A DNA stretch of 64,000 bases from Kofleriaceae bacterium (GTDB taxonomy: Bacteria; Myxococcota_A; Polyangia; Haliangiales; Haliangiaceae), in contig JAGPCY010000009.1 in the NCBI GenBank assembly GCA_018057825.1, positions 62,001-126,000 on the forward strand, given 5' to 3'. The stretch's first letter is position 1. Every line of letters starts with the position of its first letter. Of the stretch, positions 44,849 to 57,206 are shown in pieces. The position numbers and the translations under genes were made by a program. The notes beneath the pieces are model-generated. The model searched no databases. It was not told where the DNA came from and worked only from the letters and a program-made list of their open reading frames with translations.

Positions 44849-45475
44849 CTACCGCCGAGGCAGGTACTCCGGCTTGTCCTCCGCGCCAAGCTCGGTGCGG
44901 TACACCTCGGCCGTCGTCGGCACAAAGACCGCGATGCGCGCGATCGACCGATCGAGCTCGCGGACGTACAGCGCCAGCCCGCGGTCGGGGTACACCCACT
45001 GGGTCGCGTCGGCGTGATGGCCAGCGCCCTGTGGCAGCTTGAACGGCGGCGGACCGAGCGCTGCAAGGACCGCCGCCGGGTCGGCCACGCGCGGGGCCAC
45101 GATCCAGATCAGGCGTGGTCGATCCTCGGCATCGAACCAGGCCATCGCGGGGTACGCCTGTCCTGGGATCTGGTAGCGCCGAAACCGCGTTGGACGATGG
45201 GACAGTCGACCGTGCCCGGCCTCCCCGCCGCCATCCCAGGCGCGACCGAGTTCATCTGCCGAGCATCGCGGGAGTCCGTGCCACGTGGTGAGTTCCATCG
45301 CGGTCAGCCGGGCGAGCGCGTCGGCGCACGTGTCCTCAGTCGTGGTGGTCATGACGTCCTTTGTCGGCTGGCATGCGACGACCACGACGCATCCGAGGAC
45401 GAGGGTGACCAGCGGCGCCGCGGGCGGCCGGCTCGGTGACCCGGGATGACCTTCGGTGGGCGACCTCGCCGTCAC
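44849..45475 (-). CDS. Putative lipoprotein of unknown function
   Basis: A 208-aa protein with a hydrophobic segment ending VVVVACQPT, a convincing lipobox, preceded by 22 residues of Pro/Ser-rich sequence that make GTG at 45475 a slightly long start. The mature part has two cysteines (EDTCADALARLTAMELTTWHGLPRCS) and mixed alpha/beta character. I recognise no family. It is convergent with the cupin anti-sigma gene (21-bp gap) and lies 10 bp downstream of the MiaE gene on the same strand, so it may be co-transcribed with miaE. Confidence 0.7.
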   Translation of the reverse strand: MTARSPTEGHPGSPSRPPAAPLVTLVLGCVVVVACQPTKDVMTTTTEDTCADALARLTAMELTTWHGLPRCSADELGRAWDGGGEAGHGRLSHRPTRFRRYQIPGQAYPAMAWFDAEDRPRLIWIVAPRVADPAAVLAALGPPPFKLPQGAGHHADATQWVYPDRGLALYVRELDRSIARIAVFVPTTAEVYRTELGAEDKPEYLPRR

Positions 45476-45485
45476 GCCGCCGCGC

Positions 45486-46064
45486 TCAGTGGATCCGGGC
45501 GCGCACCGGCAGCCGCGCGATGATCTCGGCCTCGGCGCGGGCCAGGATCTCGAGGCGGGCGCGCCACTCGGCGGGCGCGGCGTCGGCCGCCAGCTCGAGG
45601 AAGGTGTCGCGGTGGCGGACCTCGGCGACGGCGAGGGCCCGGTACAGCGCGGCGCTCGCCGGATCGGTCAGGGCGTCGGCCAGGAGGCCCAGACGCTCGG
45701 CCGAGCGGGCCTCGATCAGCGCGAACACCAGCAGGCGATCGAGCAGCCGACCGGGCTCGCCGCGCCGGACCAGCTCGCGCAGCGCCGCCGCGTACTCGTC
45801 GCCGAAGTCGAGGGTCGGCGTCACGCCGCGGCGCCCGAGGAGCTGGGTGACCTGGACGACGTGGGCGGTCTCCTCGTGGGCCAGCCGCGACACCGCCAGC
45901 ACCAGCTCGGCGCGCTCGGGATAGCTGCGCACCAGCGACAGCGCCGACTGCGCGGCCTTGCGCTCGCAGTGCAGGTGGTCCTGGTGGACGGTGTCGAGGT
46001 CGGCCAGCGCCACCGCCAGCCAGGTCGGCGACGTCGGCGTGAGCGGCAGGGGCAGGGCGTCCAC
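45486..46064 (-). CDS. miaE: tRNA 2-methylthio-N6-isopentenyladenosine-37 hydroxylase (MiaE-like)
   Basis: A 192-aa ferritin-like diiron monooxygenase that hydroxylates the isopentenyl group of ms2i6A37 in tRNA. Diiron ligands are visible as HCERKAA, the two ExxH motifs HEETAH and EVRH, and IEARSAERL. The helical spacing and short length match MiaE. The start is GTG in VDALPLPLTP, followed by the family's typical start of helix 1 (WLAVALADLDTVHQDHLHCERKA); an ATG nearby is in another frame. Its presence implies MiaA and MiaB elsewhere. Confidence 0.9.
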   Translation of the reverse strand: MDALPLPLTPTSPTWLAVALADLDTVHQDHLHCERKAAQSALSLVRSYPERAELVLAVSRLAHEETAHVVQVTQLLGRRGVTPTLDFGDEYAAALRELVRRGEPGRLLDRLLVFALIEARSAERLGLLADALTDPASAALYRALAVAEVRHRDTFLELAADAAPAEWRARLEILARAEAEIIARLPVRARIH

Positions 46065-46138
46065 GCGCGCATCCTGGCCGCGGCGTCGACGGCGGTCAAG
46101 CCGTGATCGGCCCGGCGCGCCCATGCTAAGACGCGGCG

Positions 46139-48169
46139 ATGCGCCCCCCGATGGCCCCCCGCCGGATCCTGGCCGCTGCCGCCGCGATGCTCGGCGCGAT
46201 CGCCGCCTGCAAGGGTGGTGGCGCCCGCAAGGAGAAGCCCCCCGCCATGTCCGATGCCGCCGCTCCCGTCGCGCCGTCCGCCGCCCAGACCTTCCAGACC
46301 GCGTGTCAGGCCGACCTCGCGCGCGCCCAGGCCGCGCTGCCCGCCCTGCTCGCCGTCACCGGCGAGCGCACCGTGGCCAACACCCTCGAGCCGTTCAACC
46401 AGCTCCTGATCTCGCTGGCCAACGCCGCCGCCAGCGCCAGCCTGTTCTCCGAGGTCCACCCCGACACCGCGGTCCAGGCCGCGGCCCGGTCGTGTGAGCA
46501 AGCCAGCTCGAGCTTCCGCACCGAGCTGATGCTCGACCGCGGGCTGTACGACGCCCTGGCCGCGGTCAAGCTCGACGGCGTCGACCCCAACACCGCGCGC
46601 TTCGCCCGGATCATGCTGCGCGACTTCCGGCGCGCGGGGGTCGATCAAGATGACGCGACCCGGGCCCGGCTGAAGCAGATCGACGACGAGCTGACCCGCC
46701 TGGGCCAGGAGTTCTCGAAGAACATCGCCGGCGACGTCCGCGCGATCGCGGTCGCGCCCGCGGCCTTGGCCGGCCTGCCCGAGGACTACGTCGCGGCCCA
46801 CCCGCCGGGCCCCGACGGCAAGGTCAAGATCACCACCGACTACCCCGACTACCTGCCGTTCGCGACCTACGCCGAGGACGACGCCGCGCGCCGCGAGCTG
46901 TACATCAAGTTCCGCGCGCGCGGCGACGCCGCCAACGAGGCGCTCCTGGCCCAGGTCCTGACGCTCCGCGCCGAGAAGGCCAAGCGGCTCGGCTACGCCA
47001 ACTGGGCCGACTACATCACCGAGGACAAGATGATCAAGTCGGGGCAGGCCGCCGCCGACTTCATCGCCCGGGTCGCGGCCCTCGCCAAGCGCCGAGCCGC
47101 CGCCGACTACGCCGAGCTCCTCAAGGAGGCCCGCACGATCGACCCCAAGGCCGAGCGCGTCGAGGACTGGCAGAAGGCCTACCTCGAGAACCGGGTCAAG
47201 AAGGCGACCTACGACGTCGACTCGAAGGAGGTCCGCCCGTACTTCCCGTACCGCCAGACCCTGCGCGGGCTGCTCGACATCACCGGCGCGGTCTACGACC
47301 TGACCTACGTCGCGGTGACCGACGCGCCGGTCTGGCACGCCGACGTCGTGGTCTACGACGTCACCCGCGGCGGCACCAAGCTCGGGCGTATCTACCTCGA
47401 CATGCACCCACGCGAGCACAAGTACAAGCACGCCGCGCAGTTCACGCTCAAGGACGGCGTCGCCGGGGTCCAGCTCCCCGAGGGCGTGCTGGTGTGCAAC
47501 TTCGCGAGCGGCGACGAGCTGATGGAGCACGACGACGTCGTCACGATGTTCCACGAGTTCGGCCACCTGATGCACCACGTCCTCGGCGGACAGCAGCGCT
47601 GGATCACCCAGTCGGGCGTCGCCACCGAGCACGACTTCGTCGAGGCGCCGTCGCAGATGTTCGAGGAGTGGGCGTGGAGCCACGAGACCCTGGCGCGCTT
47701 CGCCAAGGACGCCACCGGCAAGGTCATCCCGGCCGAGCTGGTCGCGCGCATGCGCAAGGCCGACACCTTCGGCCTCGGCACCCAGACCGTGCAGCAGATG
47801 CTCTACGCCGCGATCTCGCTCGAGTTCCACCAGGCCGATCCGGCCGCGCTCGATCAGCTCGCCAAGGTCAAGGAGCTGCAGGCCCGCTACACGCCGTTCC
47901 GCTTCGTCGAAGGCACCCGCTTCCACGCCAGCTTCGGCCACCTCATCGGTTACTCGGCGGTCTACTACACGTATATGTGGTCGCTGGTCATCGCCAAGGA
48001 CATGCTGTCGGCGTTCGCCGGCAAGAGCCTGATGGACACCGCGCTCACCTACCGCTATCGCGACGCGGTGCTGGCGGCCGGTGGCACCGATGACGCCGCG
48101 GTCTTGGTCAAGAACTTCCTCGGGCGCGACTACGACTTCGCGGCGTTCGAGAAGTTCCTGGCCGAGTGA
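46139..48169 (+). CDS. M3-family zinc metallopeptidase (thimet-oligopeptidase-like), exported lipoprotein
   Basis: A 676-aa oligopeptidase. The N-terminal signal ends in GAIAAC, predicting a lipoprotein. The helical M3 fold follows, with the catalytic motif MFHEFGHLMHH near residue 470 (HExxH with downstream Glu in the FVEAPSQMFEEW segment) and the conserved YSAVYYTYMWSLVIAKDM near the C-terminus. M3 enzymes cleave short peptides; an envelope-anchored form would digest peptides outside the cytoplasm. An in-frame ATG four codons downstream (46151) is an equally possible start. Confidence 0.92.
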   Translation: MRPPMAPRRILAAAAAMLGAIAACKGGGARKEKPPAMSDAAAPVAPSAAQTFQTACQADLARAQAALPALLAVTGERTVANTLEPFNQLLISLANAAASASLFSEVHPDTAVQAAARSCEQASSSFRTELMLDRGLYDALAAVKLDGVDPNTARFARIMLRDFRRAGVDQDDATRARLKQIDDELTRLGQEFSKNIAGDVRAIAVAPAALAGLPEDYVAAHPPGPDGKVKITTDYPDYLPFATYAEDDAARRELYIKFRARGDAANEALLAQVLTLRAEKAKRLGYANWADYITEDKMIKSGQAAADFIARVAALAKRRAAADYAELLKEARTIDPKAERVEDWQKAYLENRVKKATYDVDSKEVRPYFPYRQTLRGLLDITGAVYDLTYVAVTDAPVWHADVVVYDVTRGGTKLGRIYLDMHPREHKYKHAAQFTLKDGVAGVQLPEGVLVCNFASGDELMEHDDVVTMFHEFGHLMHHVLGGQQRWITQSGVATEHDFVEAPSQMFEEWAWSHETLARFAKDATGKVIPAELVARMRKADTFGLGTQTVQQMLYAAISLEFHQADPAALDQLAKVKELQARYTPFRFVEGTRFHASFGHLIGYSAVYYTYMWSLVIAKDMLSAFAGKSLMDTALTYRYRDAVLAAGGTDDAAVLVKNFLGRDYDFAAFEKFLAE

Positions 48170-48193
48170 GCCGGGCGCGCGCGGCGCCCTCGG

Positions 48194-50872
48194 TCACCGG
48201 CCGAGGACGGTCGCCAGGGCCGGGACGATCCGGGCCCGCTCCTCGGCGCAGGCGCGGATCGCGACCAGGGTTGGGGCCAGCTCGACCGCCAGCCGCGGCT
48301 CGGCGGCGGCGCGCGGCGTGAAGAACGCCTCGACCTCGGCCGCGGCCTCGGACGAGCAGCGGGCCGCGGCCGCCGCGACCAGCTCGCCGCGCGCGAAGGT
48401 CGACAGCCGGGCGGCGATCGCGTCGTAGTGCGCGGTCAGGTCGCGCCAGGTCTCGGCGTCGACGTCGGTGCCGAGCCCGCCGGTCACCAGGCCGAGGCCG
48501 TCGACCGGCTCGACCGCGCCGGTCAGGTAGAGCGCGCGGTTGGCGGCCCGGTCGGCGGCGCCGCGCAGCCGGCTCAGCCCGTCGAGCAAGACCGCCCGCG
48601 CCTCGCGATCGCCGGTCACCGCCAGGGTCTCGGCCAGGCGGGCCTGCAACCCGCTCGGGGCGCCGGCCACCGCCGCCGGCAGAAGCCTCGCCCGATCGTC
48701 GGTCGCGGCCGCGCCGTCGCGCAGCCAGGCTTCGACCCGGGCCCGGGCCAGACGGCCGATCCCGGGCTCGGCGCCGTCGACGCCGACCAGCTCGAGCAGG
48801 TGGGCCCGGACCGTCAGCGCCGCGGCGGTGTCGTCGGTGCGCCCGCGCAGGCCGGCGCGCATCGCGATCCCGGCGAAGCGGGCTCGCACCCAGCGCTGCC
48901 AGCGCTTGCGCTCGGCCGGGCCGACGTGATCGGCCAGCACCCGCGCCAGCTCGACGGCGCCGTAGTGATCGTGGCGCGCGCCCTGGGCCAGGAGTCCGTC
49001 GATCCACGGCGCCACCGCGTCGGGCGGCGCCACCCCGGCGCGGACCTGGGCCGCCAGGTCGAGGGCCCGGGTCAGGCGGTCGGCGATCGCGACGTCGGTC
49101 AGGTGGGTCCGCAGCGCGGCGTCGAGGGGCGGGGCGTAGCTGACGCGGAAGTAGCCGCGGCCGTCGGGGTTGGCGACCAGCCAGGCCGGACAGCTCGGCA
49201 ACGGCAGGCGGGCCGCGCCGTCGATCAGCCAGCCACAGGCCTCGCCCCACCCGGCCCGTCCGTCCGGAAACCGGACACAGAGCGGCAGGGTCCAGCGCGT
49301 CGGGTCGGCGCTGGTCACGGTCGCGACCGCCGCCGGTTGGTCGTCGCACGCCAGCTCGACCGCGACGGTCGGCGCACCCGGGCGATCGAGGAAGCCGGCC
49401 AGCGTGGCGCCGGCGTTGGCGTCGACCGCGGTCAGCGCGGCGACCAGATCGTCGGCGCGGGCGTGGCCGTCGGCGTGGGCCGCGAGGTACGCGCCGAGCG
49501 CGCCCTGGAACCGGCTGGCGCCGAGGTGGCGCTCGAGCATGGTCAGGATCGCCGCGCCCTTGTCGTAGGTGGTGGCGTCGAAGCTGGCGTCGACGTCGAG
49601 CCCGCCGACCAGCCGGCGACGCAGCGGCTGGGCGTCGGCGCGGGCGTCGGCGGCCAGGGCGCGCTCGCGGGCGGTCAGGGCGTCGAGCAACGCGTCGTCG
49701 TGGCCCTCGACCGCGCGGGCGGTGCGCTCGCCCAGCCACGACGCCAGCGCCTCGCTCAGCCAGAGATCGTCCCACCACGCCGGGGTCACCAGGTTGCCGA
49801 ACCACTGGTGGGCCAGCTCGTGGGCCACGGTCTGGCGGAGCTGACGCCGGCCGGCGAAGCTGGGCCGGGCCGGATCCTCGAGGAGGATCTCGGCGGCGAA
49901 GGTCACGAGCCCTGGGTGCTCCATCGCCCCGAACAGGGTCGGCGCCGCCACCAGATCGAGCTTGGTCAACGGCAGCGGCCGCCCGAGGTAGGCCTCGAGG
50001 GCGGCCACCGCGCGGGGCGTGAAGCGGGCCGCGGCCGCGGCCTCGGCGGCGCGGCCGACTGGCGTCGCGATCCGGGTCGGCACCGCGGCCTGCCCGACCG
50101 GGCCGACGTCGACCAGCTCGAACGGGCCGACCGCGAGCGCGACCAGGTAGCTCGGCAGCGGGGCGGTCGGCGCGAACCCGACCACCTGGCGCCCGTCGAC
50201 GAGCTCGGTGCGCACCGCGGCGGTGTTGCCCAGGACGACCAGCCCCGCCGGCGCGGTGACCTCGACCAGCCACGGCGTCTTCCAGCCCGGCTCGTCGAAG
50301 CACGGCGCCGCGCGGCGGGCGTAGTTGGCCTGGAACTGGGTGAACAGGTAGGTCCGGCCCTCGACCTCCTGGCGGAACACCCCGACCGCGTCGTCGTCGG
50401 TGACCTCGCCGCGATAGGCGAGCGACACGGTGGCCGGCCCGGCCGCCAGCGGGGTCGGCACCACCACGCCGATCCGCTCGTGGGCGGCGTCGTCGACGAT
50501 GGTGGCCGGTTGGGTCGCGCCACCCGCGACGATCGACGCCGAGGCGATCGTCAACGCCGCGGCGTGGAGCCAGATCACGCGGGTCGGCGCCGCGATCGCC
50601 AGCTCGATCTCGACCTCGCCGGTGAAGTGATCGGCGGCCGGGTCGACGGCGAGCGCCAGGCGGTACGCGGTCGGCGCGACCCCGGCCGGCAGGCGCCAGC
50701 CCGACGGCGGCGTCGGCGGTGGCAGGGCATCGGGCACCGCGGCGCCGGTCGGGGCCGGGCCCGGCGCCGTCGGGGCCTCGGGGGCGGGCGGGCGCGAACG
50801 ACAGCTCGCGACCGCGGCGAGCGTAAGCGCGAGGGCGAGCGCGAACGCCGGTCGAGCAGGGCCACAGCGCAT
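48194..50872 (-). CDS. M1-family aminopeptidase N-like lipoprotein with GAMEH variant
   Basis: An 892-aa zinc aminopeptidase. The signal sequence ends LAAVASC (lipobox). The N-terminal beta domain precedes the catalytic domain with HELAHQ near residue 349 and the third ligand Glu in LWLSEALASWLGE. The exopeptidase motif normally written GAMEN reads GAMEHPG here; the Asn that contacts the substrate N-terminus in the family is His. The C-terminal half is helical (ERAP/ARM-like). It is convergent with the M3 peptidase gene (24-bp gap), so two envelope peptidases sit side by side. Most likely an active aminopeptidase, but the altered motif could change specificity. Confidence 0.9.
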   Translation of the reverse strand: MRCGPARPAFALALALTLAAVASCRSRPPAPEAPTAPGPAPTGAAVPDALPPPTPPSGWRLPAGVAPTAYRLALAVDPAADHFTGEVEIELAIAAPTRVIWLHAAALTIASASIVAGGATQPATIVDDAAHERIGVVVPTPLAAGPATVSLAYRGEVTDDDAVGVFRQEVEGRTYLFTQFQANYARRAAPCFDEPGWKTPWLVEVTAPAGLVVLGNTAAVRTELVDGRQVVGFAPTAPLPSYLVALAVGPFELVDVGPVGQAAVPTRIATPVGRAAEAAAAARFTPRAVAALEAYLGRPLPLTKLDLVAAPTLFGAMEHPGLVTFAAEILLEDPARPSFAGRRQLRQTVAHELAHQWFGNLVTPAWWDDLWLSEALASWLGERTARAVEGHDDALLDALTARERALAADARADAQPLRRRLVGGLDVDASFDATTYDKGAAILTMLERHLGASRFQGALGAYLAAHADGHARADDLVAALTAVDANAGATLAGFLDRPGAPTVAVELACDDQPAAVATVTSADPTRWTLPLCVRFPDGRAGWGEACGWLIDGAARLPLPSCPAWLVANPDGRGYFRVSYAPPLDAALRTHLTDVAIADRLTRALDLAAQVRAGVAPPDAVAPWIDGLLAQGARHDHYGAVELARVLADHVGPAERKRWQRWVRARFAGIAMRAGLRGRTDDTAAALTVRAHLLELVGVDGAEPGIGRLARARVEAWLRDGAAATDDRARLLPAAVAGAPSGLQARLAETLAVTGDREARAVLLDGLSRLRGAADRAANRALYLTGAVEPVDGLGLVTGGLGTDVDAETWRDLTAHYDAIAARLSTFARGELVAAAAARCSSEAAAEVEAFFTPRAAAEPRLAVELAPTLVAIRACAEERARIVPALATVLGR

Positions 50873-50904
50873 GGCGCGAGCTTGCCGCGCCGGCTCGCCG
50901 GTCG

Positions 50905-52893
<1,989 letters not shown>

Positions 52894-52943
52894 CGGGAAC
52901 TCGGGGGCTCGAGAGGCGAGGCGGGGTGGCGACGGCGAGGCGG

Positions 52944-54557
<1,614 letters not shown>

Positions 54558-54648
54558 CGGCGCCGCGCCATCGTAGCAAGAACCCGCGGTGGTCCCGGCG
54601 CGGCCACGCGCTTACCTGCGCTTTCGTCGCCGGGCGCTCCCTCGCCGT

Positions 54649-56013
54649 TCAGCTGAGCGCCCGCGCGGCCGGCAGCTCGATCTCGGGCTCGAGGCGCAGT
54701 GCCCAGCCGGTCTTGTGGCACAGCCGCGCGATGGTCAGGAGCGCGACCACGTTGGCGACCGCGATCACCACGGTCAGGACCAGGAACTCACCGACGCTGG
54801 GCACCTTGGCGAGCATCCCGTGCTGGAGCGCCAGGGACACCGCGGTGGCGACCACAAAGCCGACAGCGGCCCCGACGACCGCGCCGTCGTCGAGGCGCCG
54901 GTGCCGGCGGATCGCGCTGGTCGCCGACAGGAGCAGGAGCATCGCGCCGACCGCGAGGGTCGGGGTGAGGTAGGGCAGGGCGGCGGCCGCGGCCGCGAGA
55001 CGTTCGCGATCGAAGACGTCGAGCGAGCGCTCGCCATCCCAGCTCGCGCGCGCGATCCGGAACGCGGCGATCGACCGCATCGCCTGCGCCGTCGCCACCC
55101 ACAGGGTCAGGGCGCCGGCTGCGATCAGGCGGCGCGGCGCGAGCTGTCCGCGGGCCGCGCTGAAGGTGCCGGACACCTGGATCGCCGTCACGATCACCAG
55201 CGCGATCGGGACGATCGTGACGACCACCTTCATCAGGCCCGGCGACTTGGCGCCGAAGGCCATGAGGGTCAACGCCGCGGTCCCGACGGCGATCATCACT
55301 TGGCCGATCAGCGCCGAGCCGGTCTGTTCGAGGCCGCGCGCGGTGGCCTCCATCGATGGCGCCGGCGGCGCGGTGGAGCGGACGATCGTCCCCAACGTCG
55401 CCGCCAGGGCCGCGAAGTACCCGAGGCGCACGACCGTGAAGAACACGGGGTTCCAGGCGCGCGCGGCGGTGCTGCTCCCCTCCACCGTGAGCGGCTCCAG
55501 GATCAGTGGCGTCGGGAAGGCGAACACGGTGAGCACGACCAGCGCCGTGCCGGCGATCGCGCCACGGCGTCCACGCGCGCCGGCGATCGTGGCCAGGGCG
55601 GTGGCCAGCGTGAGCCACCCGAACAGCTCGAGTCGCGGTGACCAGCGGTAGTAGGTGGCGGCGTTGGCCGGCCCGAGCTGGTCGACGTAGGCCAGGTATA
55701 GATCGGCGAGGGCTGGCACGATCAGCGCTAGCGCCGCGCCGACGGCCACCGCCGCGCGCACGGCCTCCCGTCCGGTCAGTCGGCCTCGCACGTCACGCAG
55801 CGCCAGGGTCAGCAGCACCGGGATGACGAGCCACGCGGAGAGGAACCCGAGATTGTGGCGGGCCCGCCCGGCCAGCGAAAGCCCGTGGCCGAAGTCGTTC
55901 ATAGCGAGCTGGAGGAAGGCCACGGTCACAGCGACGACGCCGGTCGCGATCACGACCACCACCGTGGCCGGCATCGTCTCCCACCAGGTTCGCGGTTCGC
56001 TTGCCTCGCGCAT
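54649..56013 (-). CDS. Multi-pass membrane protein of unknown function (about 12 helices)
   Basis: A 454-aa hydrophobic protein in which I count about twelve transmembrane segments, beginning with PATVVVVIATGVVAVTVAFL and ending with GEFLVLTVVIAVANVVALLTIA. No transporter signature is evident. The start ATG overlaps the stop of the acyl-CoA dehydrogenase gene (TGATG), so it is likely translationally coupled to it, and the carboxylase genes follow 91 bp downstream. Its position inside a catabolic block raises the possibility of a substrate-uptake or electron-transfer role, but nothing in the sequence proves it. Confidence 0.75.
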   Translation of the reverse strand: MREASEPRTWWETMPATVVVVIATGVVAVTVAFLQLAMNDFGHGLSLAGRARHNLGFLSAWLVIPVLLTLALRDVRGRLTGREAVRAAVAVGAALALIVPALADLYLAYVDQLGPANAATYYRWSPRLELFGWLTLATALATIAGARGRRGAIAGTALVVLTVFAFPTPLILEPLTVEGSSTAARAWNPVFFTVVRLGYFAALAATLGTIVRSTAPPAPSMEATARGLEQTGSALIGQVMIAVGTAALTLMAFGAKSPGLMKVVVTIVPIALVIVTAIQVSGTFSAARGQLAPRRLIAAGALTLWVATAQAMRSIAAFRIARASWDGERSLDVFDRERLAAAAAALPYLTPTLAVGAMLLLLSATSAIRRHRRLDDGAVVGAAVGFVVATAVSLALQHGMLAKVPSVGEFLVLTVVIAVANVVALLTIARLCHKTGWALRLEPEIELPAARALS

Positions 56014-57155
56014 CAGTAGCCCTCCGTCTTGGTGATGATCTCGTTCATGATCTCGCGCGTGCCGCCGCCGATCGGGTACAGCCGGGCGTCGCGGTACAGC
56101 CGCTCGACGACGGTCTCGCGCAGGTAGCCGGCGCCGCCGAAGATCTGGACCGCGGCGTCGCACACCGCGGTCACCATGTCGGTCGCGGCGTTCTTGGCCA
56201 TCGCGCACAGCCCGGGCGCGAACTCGCCGCGCAGCACCCGGGTCGCGGCCTCGCCGGTCAGGGCGCGGGCGGCGGCGAGCTGGGTCGCCATGTCGGCCAG
56301 CTTGTGGCGGATGACCTGGAAGCCGGCGATCGGCTTGCCGAAGGCGATGCGCTCCTTGGCGTAGCGCCGGGCCTCGCGGTAGGCGAGCTCGGCGATGGCC
56401 ACGCATTGCCCGGCCAGCATCAGCCGCTCGTTGGCGAAGTTGGCGGTGATCATCGAGAACGCGCCGTGCTCGAGGCCGATGCGATTGCCGACCGGCACCC
56501 GGCAATGATCGAAGGCCAGCTCGGCGGTGTCCGAGGCCCACCAGCCGGTCTTCTTGAGCTGCTTCGAGACGTGGAAGCCCTCGGTGCCGCGCTCGATGAC
56601 GAGGAACGAGATGCCGCCGTGGCCGGGGCCGCCGGTGCGCACCGCGGCCAGCACCCAGTCGGCGCGCACGCCCGAGGTGATGAAGGTCTTGGCGCCGGTC
56701 ACGACGTAATGATCGCCGTCTCGCACCGCGCGCGTGGTGAGGCCGGCGACGTCGGAGCCACCGCCCGGCTCGGTGATCGCCAGCGCGCAGATCTGCCGCC
56801 CGGCCAGGACCGGCGCCACCCAGCGCGCCCGTTGCTCGGCGGTGCCGAACTTGACGATCGGCGGCGCCGCGATGCCGTGGCTGCCCAGGCCGACCACCGC
56901 GCCGACCGAGGTCCCGGCCACCACCAGCTCCTCCGACACCGCCAGGACGTGGCCGAGGTCGCCGCCGGCGCCGCCGACCTCCTCGGGGTAGCCGACGCCC
57001 ATGAGGCCCGCGGCCGCCAGCTCGCCGTACAGCGCGCGCGGGAACTCGCCGGCCTCGTCCCAGGCGTGGGCGTGGGGCGCCAGCGTCGCCTGGGCGAACC
57101 GCCGGGCCTGAGCGCGCAGGGCGGCGTGCTCGTCGGTCTCGAACAGGTACGTCAT
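56013..57155 (-). CDS. Acyl-CoA dehydrogenase with isovaleryl/long-chain-type catalytic site
   Basis: A 380-aa FAD flavoenzyme oxidising an acyl-CoA to the 2-enoyl-CoA. Family motifs are ALAITEPGGGSDVAGL, FITSG and FGGAGYLRE near the C-terminus. The position of the medium-chain catalytic Glu (in YxIYEGT) is Gly here (YPIGGGT), while a Glu occurs in ANERLMLAG, where isovaleryl-CoA and long-chain dehydrogenases keep theirs. That supports a branched or long-chain substrate. An ATG three codons upstream (57164) is also possible. It is the first gene of a minus-strand series that includes the carboxylase. Confidence 0.92.
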   Translation of the reverse strand: MTYLFETDEHAALRAQARRFAQATLAPHAHAWDEAGEFPRALYGELAAAGLMGVGYPEEVGGAGGDLGHVLAVSEELVVAGTSVGAVVGLGSHGIAAPPIVKFGTAEQRARWVAPVLAGRQICALAITEPGGGSDVAGLTTRAVRDGDHYVVTGAKTFITSGVRADWVLAAVRTGGPGHGGISFLVIERGTEGFHVSKQLKKTGWWASDTAELAFDHCRVPVGNRIGLEHGAFSMITANFANERLMLAGQCVAIAELAYREARRYAKERIAFGKPIAGFQVIRHKLADMATQLAAARALTGEAATRVLRGEFAPGLCAMAKNAATDMVTAVCDAAVQIFGGAGYLRETVVERLYRDARLYPIGGGTREIMNEIITKTEGY

Positions 57156-57206
57156 CGCGCGCATGGTACCGCGGTCGCCGCGCGCGCGCCGTGATACCAA
57201 CGGGCC

